64,000 nt of DNA from Bifidobacterium merycicum DSM 6492 (GTDB lineage: Bacteria > Actinomycetota > Actinomycetes > Actinomycetales > Bifidobacteriaceae), in assembly GCF_900129045.1 (NCBI RefSeq), contig NZ_FQTX01000001.1, positions 434,001 through 498,000 of the forward strand, in the 5' to 3' direction. Both the position numbers and the translations under genes were made by a program. A model generated the notes under the pieces. That model had not been told where the DNA came from. It was given only the letters and a program-made list of their open reading frames with translations, and ran no database searches. Of the stretch, positions 28,670-36,918 are shown one piece after another (positions within the stretch are counted from its first letter, which is position 1; each line of letters opens with the position of its first letter).

Positions 28670-29137
28670 TTACGGCCATAATGCAAGCTTCACGTCCATG
28701 GTCGAATCGTTTTCCTTGAGCCAGTAGCGGATCTCATCCTCCGCCACATCAAGCGCCTCGGCTCGCGGGTAACCGTAGATGCCCGCCGAAATCAAAGGGA
28801 ACGCCATGCTGGTGCAGCCGTGCACGGACGCAATCGCCAGACAGCTGCGATAGCAGGAACGCAGCAGCGCCTCCTCATTATGGTCTCCGCCACGCCAGAG
28901 CGGCCCCGCGGTATGGATCACATACCGTGCCGGCAGATCAAACCCCGGTGTGATCACAGCCTCGCCGGTTCGGATGGGGGAGAGCCTGTCGCACGCCTCC
29001 TGCATCCGGCTGGCCCCGGCCGCCCTGAAAATGGCGCCGCACACGCCACCTCCCATCAGCAGATCGGTATTCGCGGCGTTGACAATCGCATCCACCTGCA
29101 TATCGGTGATATCGTGATGCACTACGGAAAACGGCAT
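28670..29137 (-). CDS. Macro-domain ADP-ribose hydrolase-type protein
   Basis: A single macro domain of 155 residues. The ATG at 29137 follows TAAGGAGAAG, which selects it over upstream alternatives. Diagnostic parts are [20 protein letters not shown] (adenosine and ribose pocket), [18 protein letters not shown], and [16 protein letters not shown] (phosphate loop). The family removes ADP-ribose from proteins, nucleic acids or O-acetyl-ADP-ribose. Its position next to the defence region may be chance; many actinobacteria carry one as a housekeeping gene. Confidence 0.85.
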   Translation of the reverse strand: MPFSVVHHDITDMQVDAIVNAANTDLLMGGGVCGAIFRAAGASRMQEACDRLSPIRTGEAVITPGFDLPARYVIHTAGPLWRGGDHNEEALLRSCYRSCLAIASVHGCTSMAFPLISAGIYGYPRAEALDVAEDEIRYWLKENDSTMDVKLALWP

Positions 29138-29266
29138 GGCCTTCTCCTTACCTCGTTGTCTTTTCGTGCGATTCATATGGCCCGTGTCCATACGGCTCGT
29201 GTTCTTGCGGTCCGCGCATAACCGGTCCATCGTATAGCGCACGCCGCTCATACGGCTCCGATTATG

Positions 29267-31114
29267 TTATGCCAGGCGCCGCAGCAATGCCGCGATATCG
29301 GCGTTGCCACGGTCGGCAAGCCGCGCGGCGAGCTCGGCGAACGTGACGCAATCATGTGCATCGATCGCATCCTGCAAGTAGCCCAATGCCCTCCGCGCGT
29401 CAGCGGTCTGAGGGCAGGCGGCCAATGCCAGCGCATCATGCAGCGCGTTGCCGTTCAACGGGCGAACCAGCTCCACGGTGAACGAGCCATCATCCATGAA
29501 CTCCAGCAACGCCTCATCGCCAACCTGGATCATGCCATCGAGCACAAACCGGCGAATCGTTCCCAGACCTACACTCGTGCCCGTCCAATACACGCTTTGC
29601 ACGCCGAGCGGCGAATCCAATTCCACGGTATCGCCGAACCGCATATGCAGAATATTGGCGATGGCAAGAGGGAGAATGCTGCCGCTGCCACGCGCATGCT
29701 CGGCATTCACCGTAATACGCAACGCCCAGCCGCCAGGAATGCGGAACATGCGCGCCACATCATACGGATTTGCATCCGGCACGTCATAACGCTCCTCGTC
29801 AGCGAGCGTGACCACGCCATGAGAGGAGAGGAACGGCAGCGTGGAAGCATACGTCACCACACTGTTCGGCGAAATCGAAAACTGCGAACTCAGCTCTTCC
29901 ACCAACGCGTCCAACCGCACCGAACCGCCATTGCGCTCGATGCGCTCGCGGATCTCCTGACGAATCCCCGAATACTCCTCCAAGTCCCATTCACGCAGCG
30001 CCCATGTGCCGATGTCCACACGCATGATGCGCTCATCGATGGCAAGCCTGTTGGCCAATGATCTTGCGTTGCCCGCATTGATACGTTCCGCGATCTCCTC
30101 CGTGGTAAGCGGATGCTGCTCAACGCTCAGCACCGCGGCGGCACGATCGCCCTGAGTGCGCCCTAGAATCGCGTGATTCTTATACAGCATGACATCCGAA
30201 TAGGCGAGCCAATCGGTGAAGTTCCGGGTCTCCCGCTCACGCTGTTCCGCATTCGCATGACTTGCGCTGGGGGCAAGATCGACCACGCCGTACTCGTCGG
30301 CAGCCTGCGGCAGATCCGTCTTCACCAGTTTGACCGCATCATCGATGGACGGTGTGGCCAGCCAGCCGTCCGAAACGCTGAACGTGGGCGAGCACAGGTT
30401 GCCGATAAGCGGCAGAATAGCCAAACCTTCGGGTTCGACGGTGCTTTCAAGCTCGGGAATGATCCGTGCCGCCGTGGCATAGCGCAGAATCGGTCCCTCG
30501 GCTTCGAACATGGCGGCAAGACGCTCGGATAGGTGGAATTCGCCGTCCAACAGCGTGGTGATCTCGTTGCGCAATGCTTTTTCGATCTGCCGAACGCGCT
30601 CGCGGGTGATGTTGAATTCCTTACCGATTTCATCGAGTGTGGAGGGCTGTTCGGCCATTAGGCGCTGGGTGGCTATTGCGTATTCGCGTTCGTCGAACGA
30701 GAACAGCAGCATGGTCAGCGATTCGGCGAGCGAAGGCGGCGCGGATTCGATGGGTGTAAATTCGTTGGCGGTATTGGCGGCGGCTGTGTCGCCTGCCGTG
30801 CCTGTCGTGCCGTCTGCACAGTTGAGCACGTCGTGGAATGTCAGCGTATTCAGTTGCGACATGGCTTGCACGATGCTGGGTGGGCGGTGCTCCGGGGCAT
30901 GCAACTGAAACGGGTGCGTATCGCCGCTATTGTGCTCGGCCATCCATTGCGAGACGGCCAGTAGATCGTCGCAGAACGTGCGCGCCTGCTTGCGTTCGCC
31001 ATGCTGTGGTGATGCGTGGCGCGGCGAATGTGCGTTGCCAGTCTGCGTGATGTCGTCGCTGGCATCGGTCGGCATCGGGTTGGGCTGTGTGCCGTGATTC
31101 GTTGTGCTTTCCAA
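29267..31114 (-). CDS. Large protein with a sigma-70 region 4-like helix-turn-helix
   Basis: This 615-residue soluble protein starts at TTG 31114, chosen because AAGGGGGA lies just before it. Residues 155 to 185 contain STLDEIGKEFNITRERVRQI, a textbook sigma region 4.2 helix-turn-helix, but there is no region 2, so it is not a complete sigma factor. Later parts (for example TTEEIAERINAGNARSLANR) also look like winged or helix-turn-helix folds, as in proteins with repeated HTH modules. It probably binds DNA and may regulate transcription; the target is unknown. The stop is 129 bases before the macro-domain gene, on the same strand. Confidence 0.6.
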   Translation of the reverse strand: MESTTNHGTQPNPMPTDASDDITQTGNAHSPRHASPQHGERKQARTFCDDLLAVSQWMAEHNSGDTHPFQLHAPEHRPPSIVQAMSQLNTLTFHDVLNCADGTTGTAGDTAAANTANEFTPIESAPPSLAESLTMLLFSFDEREYAIATQRLMAEQPSTLDEIGKEFNITRERVRQIEKALRNEITTLLDGEFHLSERLAAMFEAEGPILRYATAARIIPELESTVEPEGLAILPLIGNLCSPTFSVSDGWLATPSIDDAVKLVKTDLPQAADEYGVVDLAPSASHANAEQRERETRNFTDWLAYSDVMLYKNHAILGRTQGDRAAAVLSVEQHPLTTEEIAERINAGNARSLANRLAIDERIMRVDIGTWALREWDLEEYSGIRQEIRERIERNGGSVRLDALVEELSSQFSISPNSVVTYASTLPFLSSHGVVTLADEERYDVPDANPYDVARMFRIPGGWALRITVNAEHARGSGSILPLAIANILHMRFGDTVELDSPLGVQSVYWTGTSVGLGTIRRFVLDGMIQVGDEALLEFMDDGSFTVELVRPLNGNALHDALALAACPQTADARRALGYLQDAIDAHDCVTFAELAARLADRGNADIAALLRRLA

Positions 31115-31208
31115 GCGTCCCCCTTTTCCTCTGTGGCTCCACAGTACAAGCTATAGCGAACGTTTGCATCGGGGTGGCTGCGCAATGAACGATGCCGAGG
31201 GCGCAACG

Positions 31209-33257
31209 CTAGCGGATGTGCTTCACATAGGTGCAGAATGGGTACCCGGTGCACCCATAGAACGTGCTGTTCGGGTTGTTGCGCGTGTGACGTTCCGTCA
31301 ACGCGCTGCCGCACATCGGGCATTGCGGGGGCAGCGAGACGCCACGGAAGATATTCGGGCAGATCTTGTCGTGCAACTCGTAGATGAACCTCGATGGCCT
31401 TGTCTGATCGACTACGAAGAACATCTTTTTCTTGCAGCGGGTCATGGCCACGTAGAACAGGCGGCGCTCCTCCGCGTGCGGATAGCGTTCCACCTCGGGC
31501 AGCAGCAGCCCCAGCAACGGCTCCTCGGGGATGGTGCTGGGGAAGCCCTTCAGCCCGCCGGAGCAGCATAGCAGGAACGCGAAGTCGCGTTGCAGCCCCT
31601 TGGACTTATGCGCGGTCATGAATTCGATGGCCATTTCCGGTTTCTCCAGGAAGGTGATGCTATTGCCGTCGCAGCGGAACAGCCCCTCCTGATCCTGCCC
31701 GGTGATGAGATTGAGATCGCTGCGGTATCGCCCCAACAGCAGCACGGACGCCTTTTTCGGCAGCTTGCGTAGCTGCTCCACGATCACGGTGAACCGTTCC
31801 TCCGGTGTTTTGCCGCCCAGAGCCTTGAGCGAATAGTCCTTCTTCTCGTTGGTGCTGTGCAGATGCTTGGCATACAGGCTGGGATCGGCCATCACGAAAT
31901 CGCCGCTGGCTTCGATCAGACTGGTGCGGAAACGCCTGGTGGTGGTGATCTGGAACATGCGGGTCTCGCCCCATTGCTCCCACAGCTTGTCGAAATCAAG
32001 GATCAGCCCGATGTCGCTTCCCGCGAACCGGTAGATCGACTGCCAATCGTCGCCCACGCAGAACAGCGAGAAGTCCCGCTGTTCGCGTAACGCTCGGATT
32101 AGCGCATACCGCGGCCGCGACATGTCCTGGTATTCGTCGATCAGCACATAACGGTACTCGTGACGGTACTTGCCGGTTTTCACGCATTGGATGGCGTCGA
32201 CGATCATCCCCGGGAAGTCGATGCCGTTATTGGCTCGGAAGCATTCGGCGTAGGCGCGGTACAGCGGTTCGATCAGATCGAGCATCTCCGCGTTGCGCCC
32301 TGTATGCTTGCCGCCGTAGCGCCGGTTCAGCGCACGCATGCCGTCGACGTTGATGTTGTTCGAACGCATCTGCTGGATGATGGTTTTGGCCGTGTCAACC
32401 AGATGCTGTGCATACTGGTTGAAGTCGTAGTCCTTGACCGGCAGACGGAAGTTCTCAAGTCGTGCGGCGGCCGCGTACTTCTCGCCGAGATGTTTCGGCA
32501 TCAGCTTGAATGCGAGCAGACGGTAGGGGATGTTCGTGGCGAGCAGCTGGTCGAAGGCGGCTTTGATCGCCTTATTCGCCACATTCTCGTCGATGATCGG
32601 CCGGTTTGCGATGGTGGAGCTCCGGCAGATCTCAAGGCCGAGACTGTGGAAGGTGCAGGCGCGTATGGCCGCGCCGGTCTGCGCCTGAATGCGGGCGGAC
32701 ATCTCGTCAGCGGATTTGCGGGTGAACGAGAGCACGAGAATCTCATTGGGCTGCGCCTTGCCGGTGTGCAGCAGCCATGCGATATACCCTACGATGGTGG
32801 TGGTTTTGCCGGTTCCGGCACCGGCCAGAATCAGAGTGTTGTGTGCCGCGCCCACGATGGCGCTGATCTGTTCGTCGCTCAGCTCGTTCTTTTCGACGTT
32901 GCCGATCGTGCTTCTGGCGTTCGCGATGGTGGCGGCGTCCAAGAGCGGCTGAGGTTCAAGTCTTCGGGAGTTGCTTCGTTTGGTGGTTCCGTAATGGCGG
33001 CCGATAAGATCGAGCGAAGGCAATGGCGTATCGCCGCCATGCGACTGCCGTGCCGTGGCCTGGGTTTGCCTGCCGGCTGGCTTGCCGGGTTGTGCGGAGC
33101 GCTGTGGCTGCGGCTTGGTGGAGTTCTGGGAGCGCTGGCCTGGGGCCGTTGGACGGGCTTTGCCGGCTTGAACTGCTGGGGCGGGGGATTGTGCGGCGAC
33201 TGGTCGTTCTGCGGCTTTGCCAAGCAGGGTCTGTTGTATCAGCTGCCAAATTCCCAT
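31209..33257 (-). CDS. UvrD/Rep-type DNA helicase with C-terminal topoisomerase-type zinc finger
   Basis: 682 residues from ATG 33257, which has GGAAGG upstream. The N-terminal 110 residues are a Q/P/A-rich disordered segment. Walker A (LILAGAGTGKTTTIVGYIAW) is near residue 155 to 170; motif II is LIDEYQDMSRPRYAL, with MTAHKSKGLQRDFAFLL and RRLFYVAMTRCKKKM toward the end. The last 40 residues have CPMCGSALTERHTRN...FYGCTGYPFC, a four-cysteine finger of the type found in topoisomerase I. It should unwind DNA during repair or replication restart. The neighbour upstream on the same strand is dtd, 330 bases away, so it probably has its own promoter. Confidence 0.85.
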   Translation of the reverse strand: MGIWQLIQQTLLGKAAERPVAAQSPAPAVQAGKARPTAPGQRSQNSTKPQPQRSAQPGKPAGRQTQATARQSHGGDTPLPSLDLIGRHYGTTKRSNSRRLEPQPLLDAATIANARSTIGNVEKNELSDEQISAIVGAAHNTLILAGAGTGKTTTIVGYIAWLLHTGKAQPNEILVLSFTRKSADEMSARIQAQTGAAIRACTFHSLGLEICRSSTIANRPIIDENVANKAIKAAFDQLLATNIPYRLLAFKLMPKHLGEKYAAAARLENFRLPVKDYDFNQYAQHLVDTAKTIIQQMRSNNINVDGMRALNRRYGGKHTGRNAEMLDLIEPLYRAYAECFRANNGIDFPGMIVDAIQCVKTGKYRHEYRYVLIDEYQDMSRPRYALIRALREQRDFSLFCVGDDWQSIYRFAGSDIGLILDFDKLWEQWGETRMFQITTTRRFRTSLIEASGDFVMADPSLYAKHLHSTNEKKDYSLKALGGKTPEERFTVIVEQLRKLPKKASVLLLGRYRSDLNLITGQDQEGLFRCDGNSITFLEKPEMAIEFMTAHKSKGLQRDFAFLLCCSGGLKGFPSTIPEEPLLGLLLPEVERYPHAEERRLFYVAMTRCKKKMFFVVDQTRPSRFIYELHDKICPNIFRGVSLPPQCPMCGSALTERHTRNNPNSTFYGCTGYPFCTYVKHIR

Positions 33258-33587
33258 GAGTGCGCCTTCCGTTTTGCGTGCGCAGGCAATTATACTTCGC
33301 GGGTTTGCGCGTATCTGCACCGGCGGCATAGCGTGCGGCATGGTGCTGGGTGCCCCTTGATTCCGGTACGATCTTGCGTGCCTCGTTGCATGTGGTCGCC
33401 GTCCCTCATCCCGGCGACTGCCATATGGTGTCGCGGAAGGATGCCGCAGCTAGAGCGTATTGAGACGTTATGTTCAACTGTGTCGAATTAGGGGGTATTG
33501 GGATTCGTACCTCAGGGGAGCGTCACGCGTCGCCATGAGCGGTGGCTCACGCCGTGGTTTGTGCCGTGACTTGCGCCGTGATTCGCC
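33258..33587. other. Intergenic region with a short tandem repeat
   Basis: These 330 bases separate two leftward genes. They should contain the helicase promoter, though no clear elements stand out. Near the right end GCCGTG recurs three times at exact 12-base spacing (33551, 33563, 33575), within imperfect copies of GCCGTGACTTGC. No gene is visible. Confidence 0.45.
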
Positions 33588-34067
33588 TCACTGAGCGCGT
33601 CGGTCGCTGGCAAGCGTCAGATGCATCGGCCCGTCGGCCACCATGCCGATCTGCATATGCGCCCCATAGCGGCCCTCATATACCGGAATGCCGCCCGAGC
33701 GTAGCGCCTCGTTCAGCCTGATCCACATGATGAGCGCATGGTCCGCGTCCGCGTCACGGCTCGTCAGCCGCGGTCGTCCGGTTGCCGGACGCTCAACACC
33801 GGTCAGGGGTTGGGGAATCGACATGATCTCGCCGTCTATATCCTGGATCGAAGCGGACAGCCGGCCGTTCGGTCCGTCGAAGCAGCGCATCGTAAGGATG
33901 CGGTGCGCCATACGGCCCGCCTCCCGTTCGTCGTCGCCCGGCTCGGCTTCGACGGTCAGCACAAGGCCCGGGCCCATGTATCGCTGTTCGAAGGTGGGGT
34001 CGATGCCGTTCAGTTCGTTGAGTACCGAGACCGCCGCCTCTCGAACCCGTTGCATGAGAACACGCAT
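33588..34067 (-). CDS. dtd: Divergent D-aminoacyl-tRNA deacylase
   Basis: 159 residues starting MRVLMQRVREAAVSV, the typical Dtd N-terminus. The enzyme hydrolyses D-amino acids (and glycine) wrongly attached to tRNA. The C-terminal GRYGAHMQIGMVADGPMHL corresponds to the family's GxFGAxMQVxxVNDGPVT, with Asn replaced by Ala before the DGP. The usual SQFTL active-site motif reads IPQPL here, so the conserved serine and threonine are missing. It is therefore a divergent member, possibly with altered activity. It begins 4 bases after the stop of the potassium channel gene, so the two are an operon. Confidence 0.7.
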   Translation of the reverse strand: MRVLMQRVREAAVSVLNELNGIDPTFEQRYMGPGLVLTVEAEPGDDEREAGRMAHRILTMRCFDGPNGRLSASIQDIDGEIMSIPQPLTGVERPATGRPRLTSRDADADHALIMWIRLNEALRSGGIPVYEGRYGAHMQIGMVADGPMHLTLASDRRAQ

Positions 34068-34071
34068 GCCG

Positions 34072-34830
34072 TCACCTCGTCGGGGCCGTTGTGCCGTCGG
34101 CATTCGTCTGCAGGCGTGCCGCATGGAGTTCGTCGCGCAGCTGCGAAACGGTTTCGGACAGTCGCATGACACTGTCCTGCAGCTGCTTGATCTCGTTGTC
34201 GCTTTCCTTGGCGCGCTTGGTCGTCTCGCTGTCAACACGGTCGACGATCCACGAGGCCAGCGTGGCCGTGACGACGCCGATCAGCGCGATGCCGGTGATC
34301 ATCAGGCCGACCGCAATGCATTTGCCTTGCCAGGTCACGGGGGAGAGGTCGCCGTAGCCGACGGTGGTGACGGTGACGAACGACCACCACAGCGCCTTGC
34401 CGAAATCAGTGATCGTGGCGTTTGGTGCGAGCCGCTCCGCATCGAGTATCGCCAGCGAGCCGATATAGATGAGCAGTACCGCGCTGCCGCACGCGTACAT
34501 GGTGATGCGCCCGCGTACCGCCATGCCGCTGGTCCGGTTGAGCACGTTGAGCACGGCGACCAGACGCAGCAGACGCAAGGGGCGGAACATCGGCAGCACG
34601 ATTGACATGAGCATGATGAGATTGTTCTTGAGCCAGGCTTTCTTGTTGCGTGCCAGCGAGATGGAGACCACATAGTCGATGATGAACAGCACCCAGATGC
34701 CGTTGATGGTTTTCTCGCACAAGGGTATGTGCGTTCGCGCGATCACCTCCCACGAGTAGGCGAAGACGAAAACCAGCGCCAATGCCGTCATCGGCCATTC
34801 GGTGACGCGCTCCCATTTGCTCAGTGTCAT
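34072..34830 (-). CDS. Voltage-gated-type potassium channel
   Basis: 252 residues from ATG 34830. Hydrophobic segments fit a six-helix channel, with an S4-like stretch carrying spaced arginines (MFRPLRLLRLVAVLNVLNR) and the potassium selectivity filter TVTTVGYGDLSP at about residues 165 to 176. The pore helix is followed by a last membrane helix and a charged coiled coil (DNEIKQLQDSVMRLSETVSQ) that would hold the tetramer together. It sits in the cytoplasmic membrane and conducts potassium. It is followed directly by dtd. Confidence 0.85.
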   Translation of the reverse strand: MTLSKWERVTEWPMTALALVFVFAYSWEVIARTHIPLCEKTINGIWVLFIIDYVVSISLARNKKAWLKNNLIMLMSIVLPMFRPLRLLRLVAVLNVLNRTSGMAVRGRITMYACGSAVLLIYIGSLAILDAERLAPNATITDFGKALWWSFVTVTTVGYGDLSPVTWQGKCIAVGLMITGIALIGVVTATLASWIVDRVDSETTKRAKESDNEIKQLQDSVMRLSETVSQLRDELHAARLQTNADGTTAPTR

Positions 34831-34940
34831 AGATGCTTCTTTCTGTGCTGTAATCCGCAGCATACGGTACGTGCCCATGCCGTTACGGGTCCATGCGGCG
34901 TGCGGATGGCCTCGTACGGAAAGACCCCGCCGATATATAA

Positions 34941-34984
34941 CGAGCCATACGGAAGCATTCGACGGGAGCATTCCATATGGCTCG
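34941..34984 (-). terminator. Terminator of the secreted nuclease gene
   Basis: A 14-base stem, 34941-34954 (CGAGCCATACGGAA) with 34971-34984, contains a single G-T pair and a 16-base loop. On the minus strand the stem is followed by a T/A-rich run (TTATATATCGG), as expected for a Rho-independent terminator. It begins 36 bases after the stop codon. Confidence 0.65.
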
Positions 34985-35019
34985 AAGGCGCGGGGCCGGC
35001 AAGACGCCGGTTATGCCCG

Positions 35020-36018
35020 CTACTCGCAGGCGACGCCGTCCTTGTCTCGGTCAAGTGCCGCACGATAGCCCGGCTGGCCCTGGTAGATCGGCGCTGCGCC
35101 GGCTTCACGCGCCGCCGTGCAGTTCTGGTAATAGACATCGGAACCGGAGCTTTGCTGTTGTGCCTGTTGTTGTGCCTGTTGTTGTGCCTGCTGTTGCGCT
35201 TGGGCCGCTGCGGCTGCGGCATCCTCGGCGGCCTGCTGCTGTTGCGCCTGCTCCTCGCTGGTCTGCGTATCGTTCTGCTGCGACTGCTGCGCGCTGGTGG
35301 CCCTCACGCCCGCATAATCAGGAACGGTCTGTGCGGGGCAGGAAGCCAGCACGCGCTCCATCGCGGACTTCTCCGCCGCGGTGACCCACAGCGAATACTT
35401 GTGCTTCACGCCGATCTGCCTGGCCACATACTCGCAGCGGAACGCCTTGTTCGACGGCAGCCACGTCGCCGCATCGCCATCGGACTTCTGCTGATTGGCC
35501 CGCCCCTGCACGGCCAGCAGATTATACGGGTCGTTCGCCAGTTCGGTGCGCGTCGTCTTGCTGAGCTTCTGCGCGCCCTTCTGCCAAGCGTCGCTCAGGG
35601 CGACCACATGGTCGATCTGCACGGCGGTGGAGGTCTTCTGCCCCCTCTTGAACGTGATGGTCTTACCGGTATACGGGTCCTGCAGCGTGCCCGACTTGAC
35701 CACGCAATCATGCGTGCCGAGCTTGTGCTTCACGCCGGACAGGTCACGGTTGAGAATGTCGTTGCGCGTATCGCAGCCGTTATGATCCACATCGGCCCAC
35801 GCCTTGCCGAACTGCGTGCGCTTATACCCCGTCTTCGGCGCACGGCCCTTCACCTGCAGCGTATCCAGCACGACGGTGGCAGACTGGCCGGCGCCGGTGT
35901 TATCCGCGGGCTGCGCGGCCAAGGCCGGGTCGGCCGCCATGCCAGCGGCCATGCAGGCGGACAGCAATACGGCGCACATTGCGGCGAACGGGCGGACACG
36001 TGACGGTTCGTGATGCAT
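35020..36018 (-). CDS. Secreted HNH-type nuclease with excalibur calcium-binding tail
   Basis: 332 residues from ATG 36018 (GAGGAATCA upstream). Residues 1 to 35 are a signal peptide ending in ALAAQ. The central domain is of the DUF1524/GmrSD-C HNH type: VQIDHVVALSDAW supplies the histidine pair region, and LANDPYNLLAVQGRANQQKS with the later CEYVARQIGVKHKYSLW complete it. A glutamine-rich linker with AQQQ repeated about four times follows. The last 37 residues are an excalibur domain with DRDKDGVACE, a calcium-loop motif. Related secreted nucleases are common in actinobacteria and may serve DNA scavenging. It is divergent from mazG. Confidence 0.85.
   Translation of the reverse strand: MHHEPSRVRPFAAMCAVLLSACMAAGMAADPALAAQPADNTGAGQSATVVLDTLQVKGRAPKTGYKRTQFGKAWADVDHNGCDTRNDILNRDLSGVKHKLGTHDCVVKSGTLQDPYTGKTITFKRGQKTSTAVQIDHVVALSDAWQKGAQKLSKTTRTELANDPYNLLAVQGRANQQKSDGDAATWLPSNKAFRCEYVARQIGVKHKYSLWVTAAEKSAMERVLASCPAQTVPDYAGVRATSAQQSQQNDTQTSEEQAQQQQAAEDAAAAAAQAQQQAQQQAQQQAQQQSSGSDVYYQNCTAAREAGAAPIYQGQPGYRAALDRDKDGVACE
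35155..35199. repeat. 12-base tandem repeat coding for AQQQ
   Basis: About three and a half copies of TGTTGTTGTGCC encode the (AQQQ) linker of the secreted nuclease on the minus strand. The copies are nearly identical at the DNA level, so their number is likely to vary between strains. Confidence 0.75.
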
Positions 36019-36156
36019 TGATTCCTCGTTTCTCCTCACCATGGAATGAATCAACACGTCATCATAGGAGTACGGGCGGGCGTTTCGTCGGGCGGGCGGC
36101 TCCACGCCGGCCCATGCCCGCGGGCGCGTCTGCCCATGCGACCACAATCGGCAGGT

Positions 36157-36918
36157 ATGACCCAAGCAGCACATGACGATTACACATTGCCGGAAGGCTT
36201 CGAACACTGCGCGAAGCTCGCCCCGGTGGTGCAGGCGACCAGCGCACTCGACCGCGTCAAGGCCATCGTGCGCATCCTCAACGAGCCGGGCGGATGCCCC
36301 TGGGACGGCGAGCAGACGAACGAATCCCTGCTCAAACCCCTGTTGGAGGAAACCTACGAATACATCGACGCCGTCGAAACCGGCGACCGCGACAACATGC
36401 GCGAGGAACTCGGCGACACGCTGCTGCAATCCGTATTCCAGGCGCAGGTATGCGCACACGACCTGCACGACCCGTTCGACATCGACGAAGTATGCGACCG
36501 GCTCGTGGACAAGCTCATCACCCGCCATCCGCACGTCTTCACCTCGGGCGACGATGCCGACTCGAACAAGCCGGCCAGCGCCGAGGAGACGCTCGCGTTG
36601 TGGGAGAGGATGAAACAGAAGGAGAAACGGCGCAGCTCCGTGCTCGAAGGCATCTCGCACGCCCAAGGCGCGTTGCCCCGAGCCGCCAAAATCGTCTCAC
36701 GGGTAAGCAAATCGCCGGACCACGAACGCCTGGAACACGCATTCGAACCGGGCGCGACGCCCGATGGCGCGCACGACCACCGGTACGCCGACGAGATCAT
36801 CGACGTCATCCGCCGCGCACGCCGCGACGGCGTGGACATCGAAACCGACCTGCGATGCCGTCTGCGCGACATCGAAACGGCCATCACCACCATGGAGAAG
36901 GAGCAAAGACATGACTGA
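36157..36918 (+). CDS. mazG: Nucleoside triphosphate pyrophosphohydrolase MazG
   Basis: 253 residues if started at ATG 36157; an in-frame ATG at 36046 would add an arginine-rich stretch unlike the family. The MazG core is seen in GGCPWDGEQTNESLLKPLLE and EETYEYIDAVETGD, with the metal-binding ExxE...ExxxD pattern completed by MREELGDTLLQSVFQAQV. It hydrolyses NTPs to NMPs and pyrophosphate, cleaning nucleotide pools and influencing alarmone levels. Its stop overlaps the pepC start by 8 bases. The lysine-tryptophan WERMKQKEKR segment that marks the end of the repeat domain is present. Confidence 0.9.
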   Translation: MTQAAHDDYTLPEGFEHCAKLAPVVQATSALDRVKAIVRILNEPGGCPWDGEQTNESLLKPLLEETYEYIDAVETGDRDNMREELGDTLLQSVFQAQVCAHDLHDPFDIDEVCDRLVDKLITRHPHVFTSGDDADSNKPASAEETLALWERMKQKEKRRSSVLEGISHAQGALPRAAKIVSRVSKSPDHERLEHAFEPGATPDGAHDHRYADEIIDVIRRARRDGVDIETDLRCRLRDIETAITTMEKEQRHD

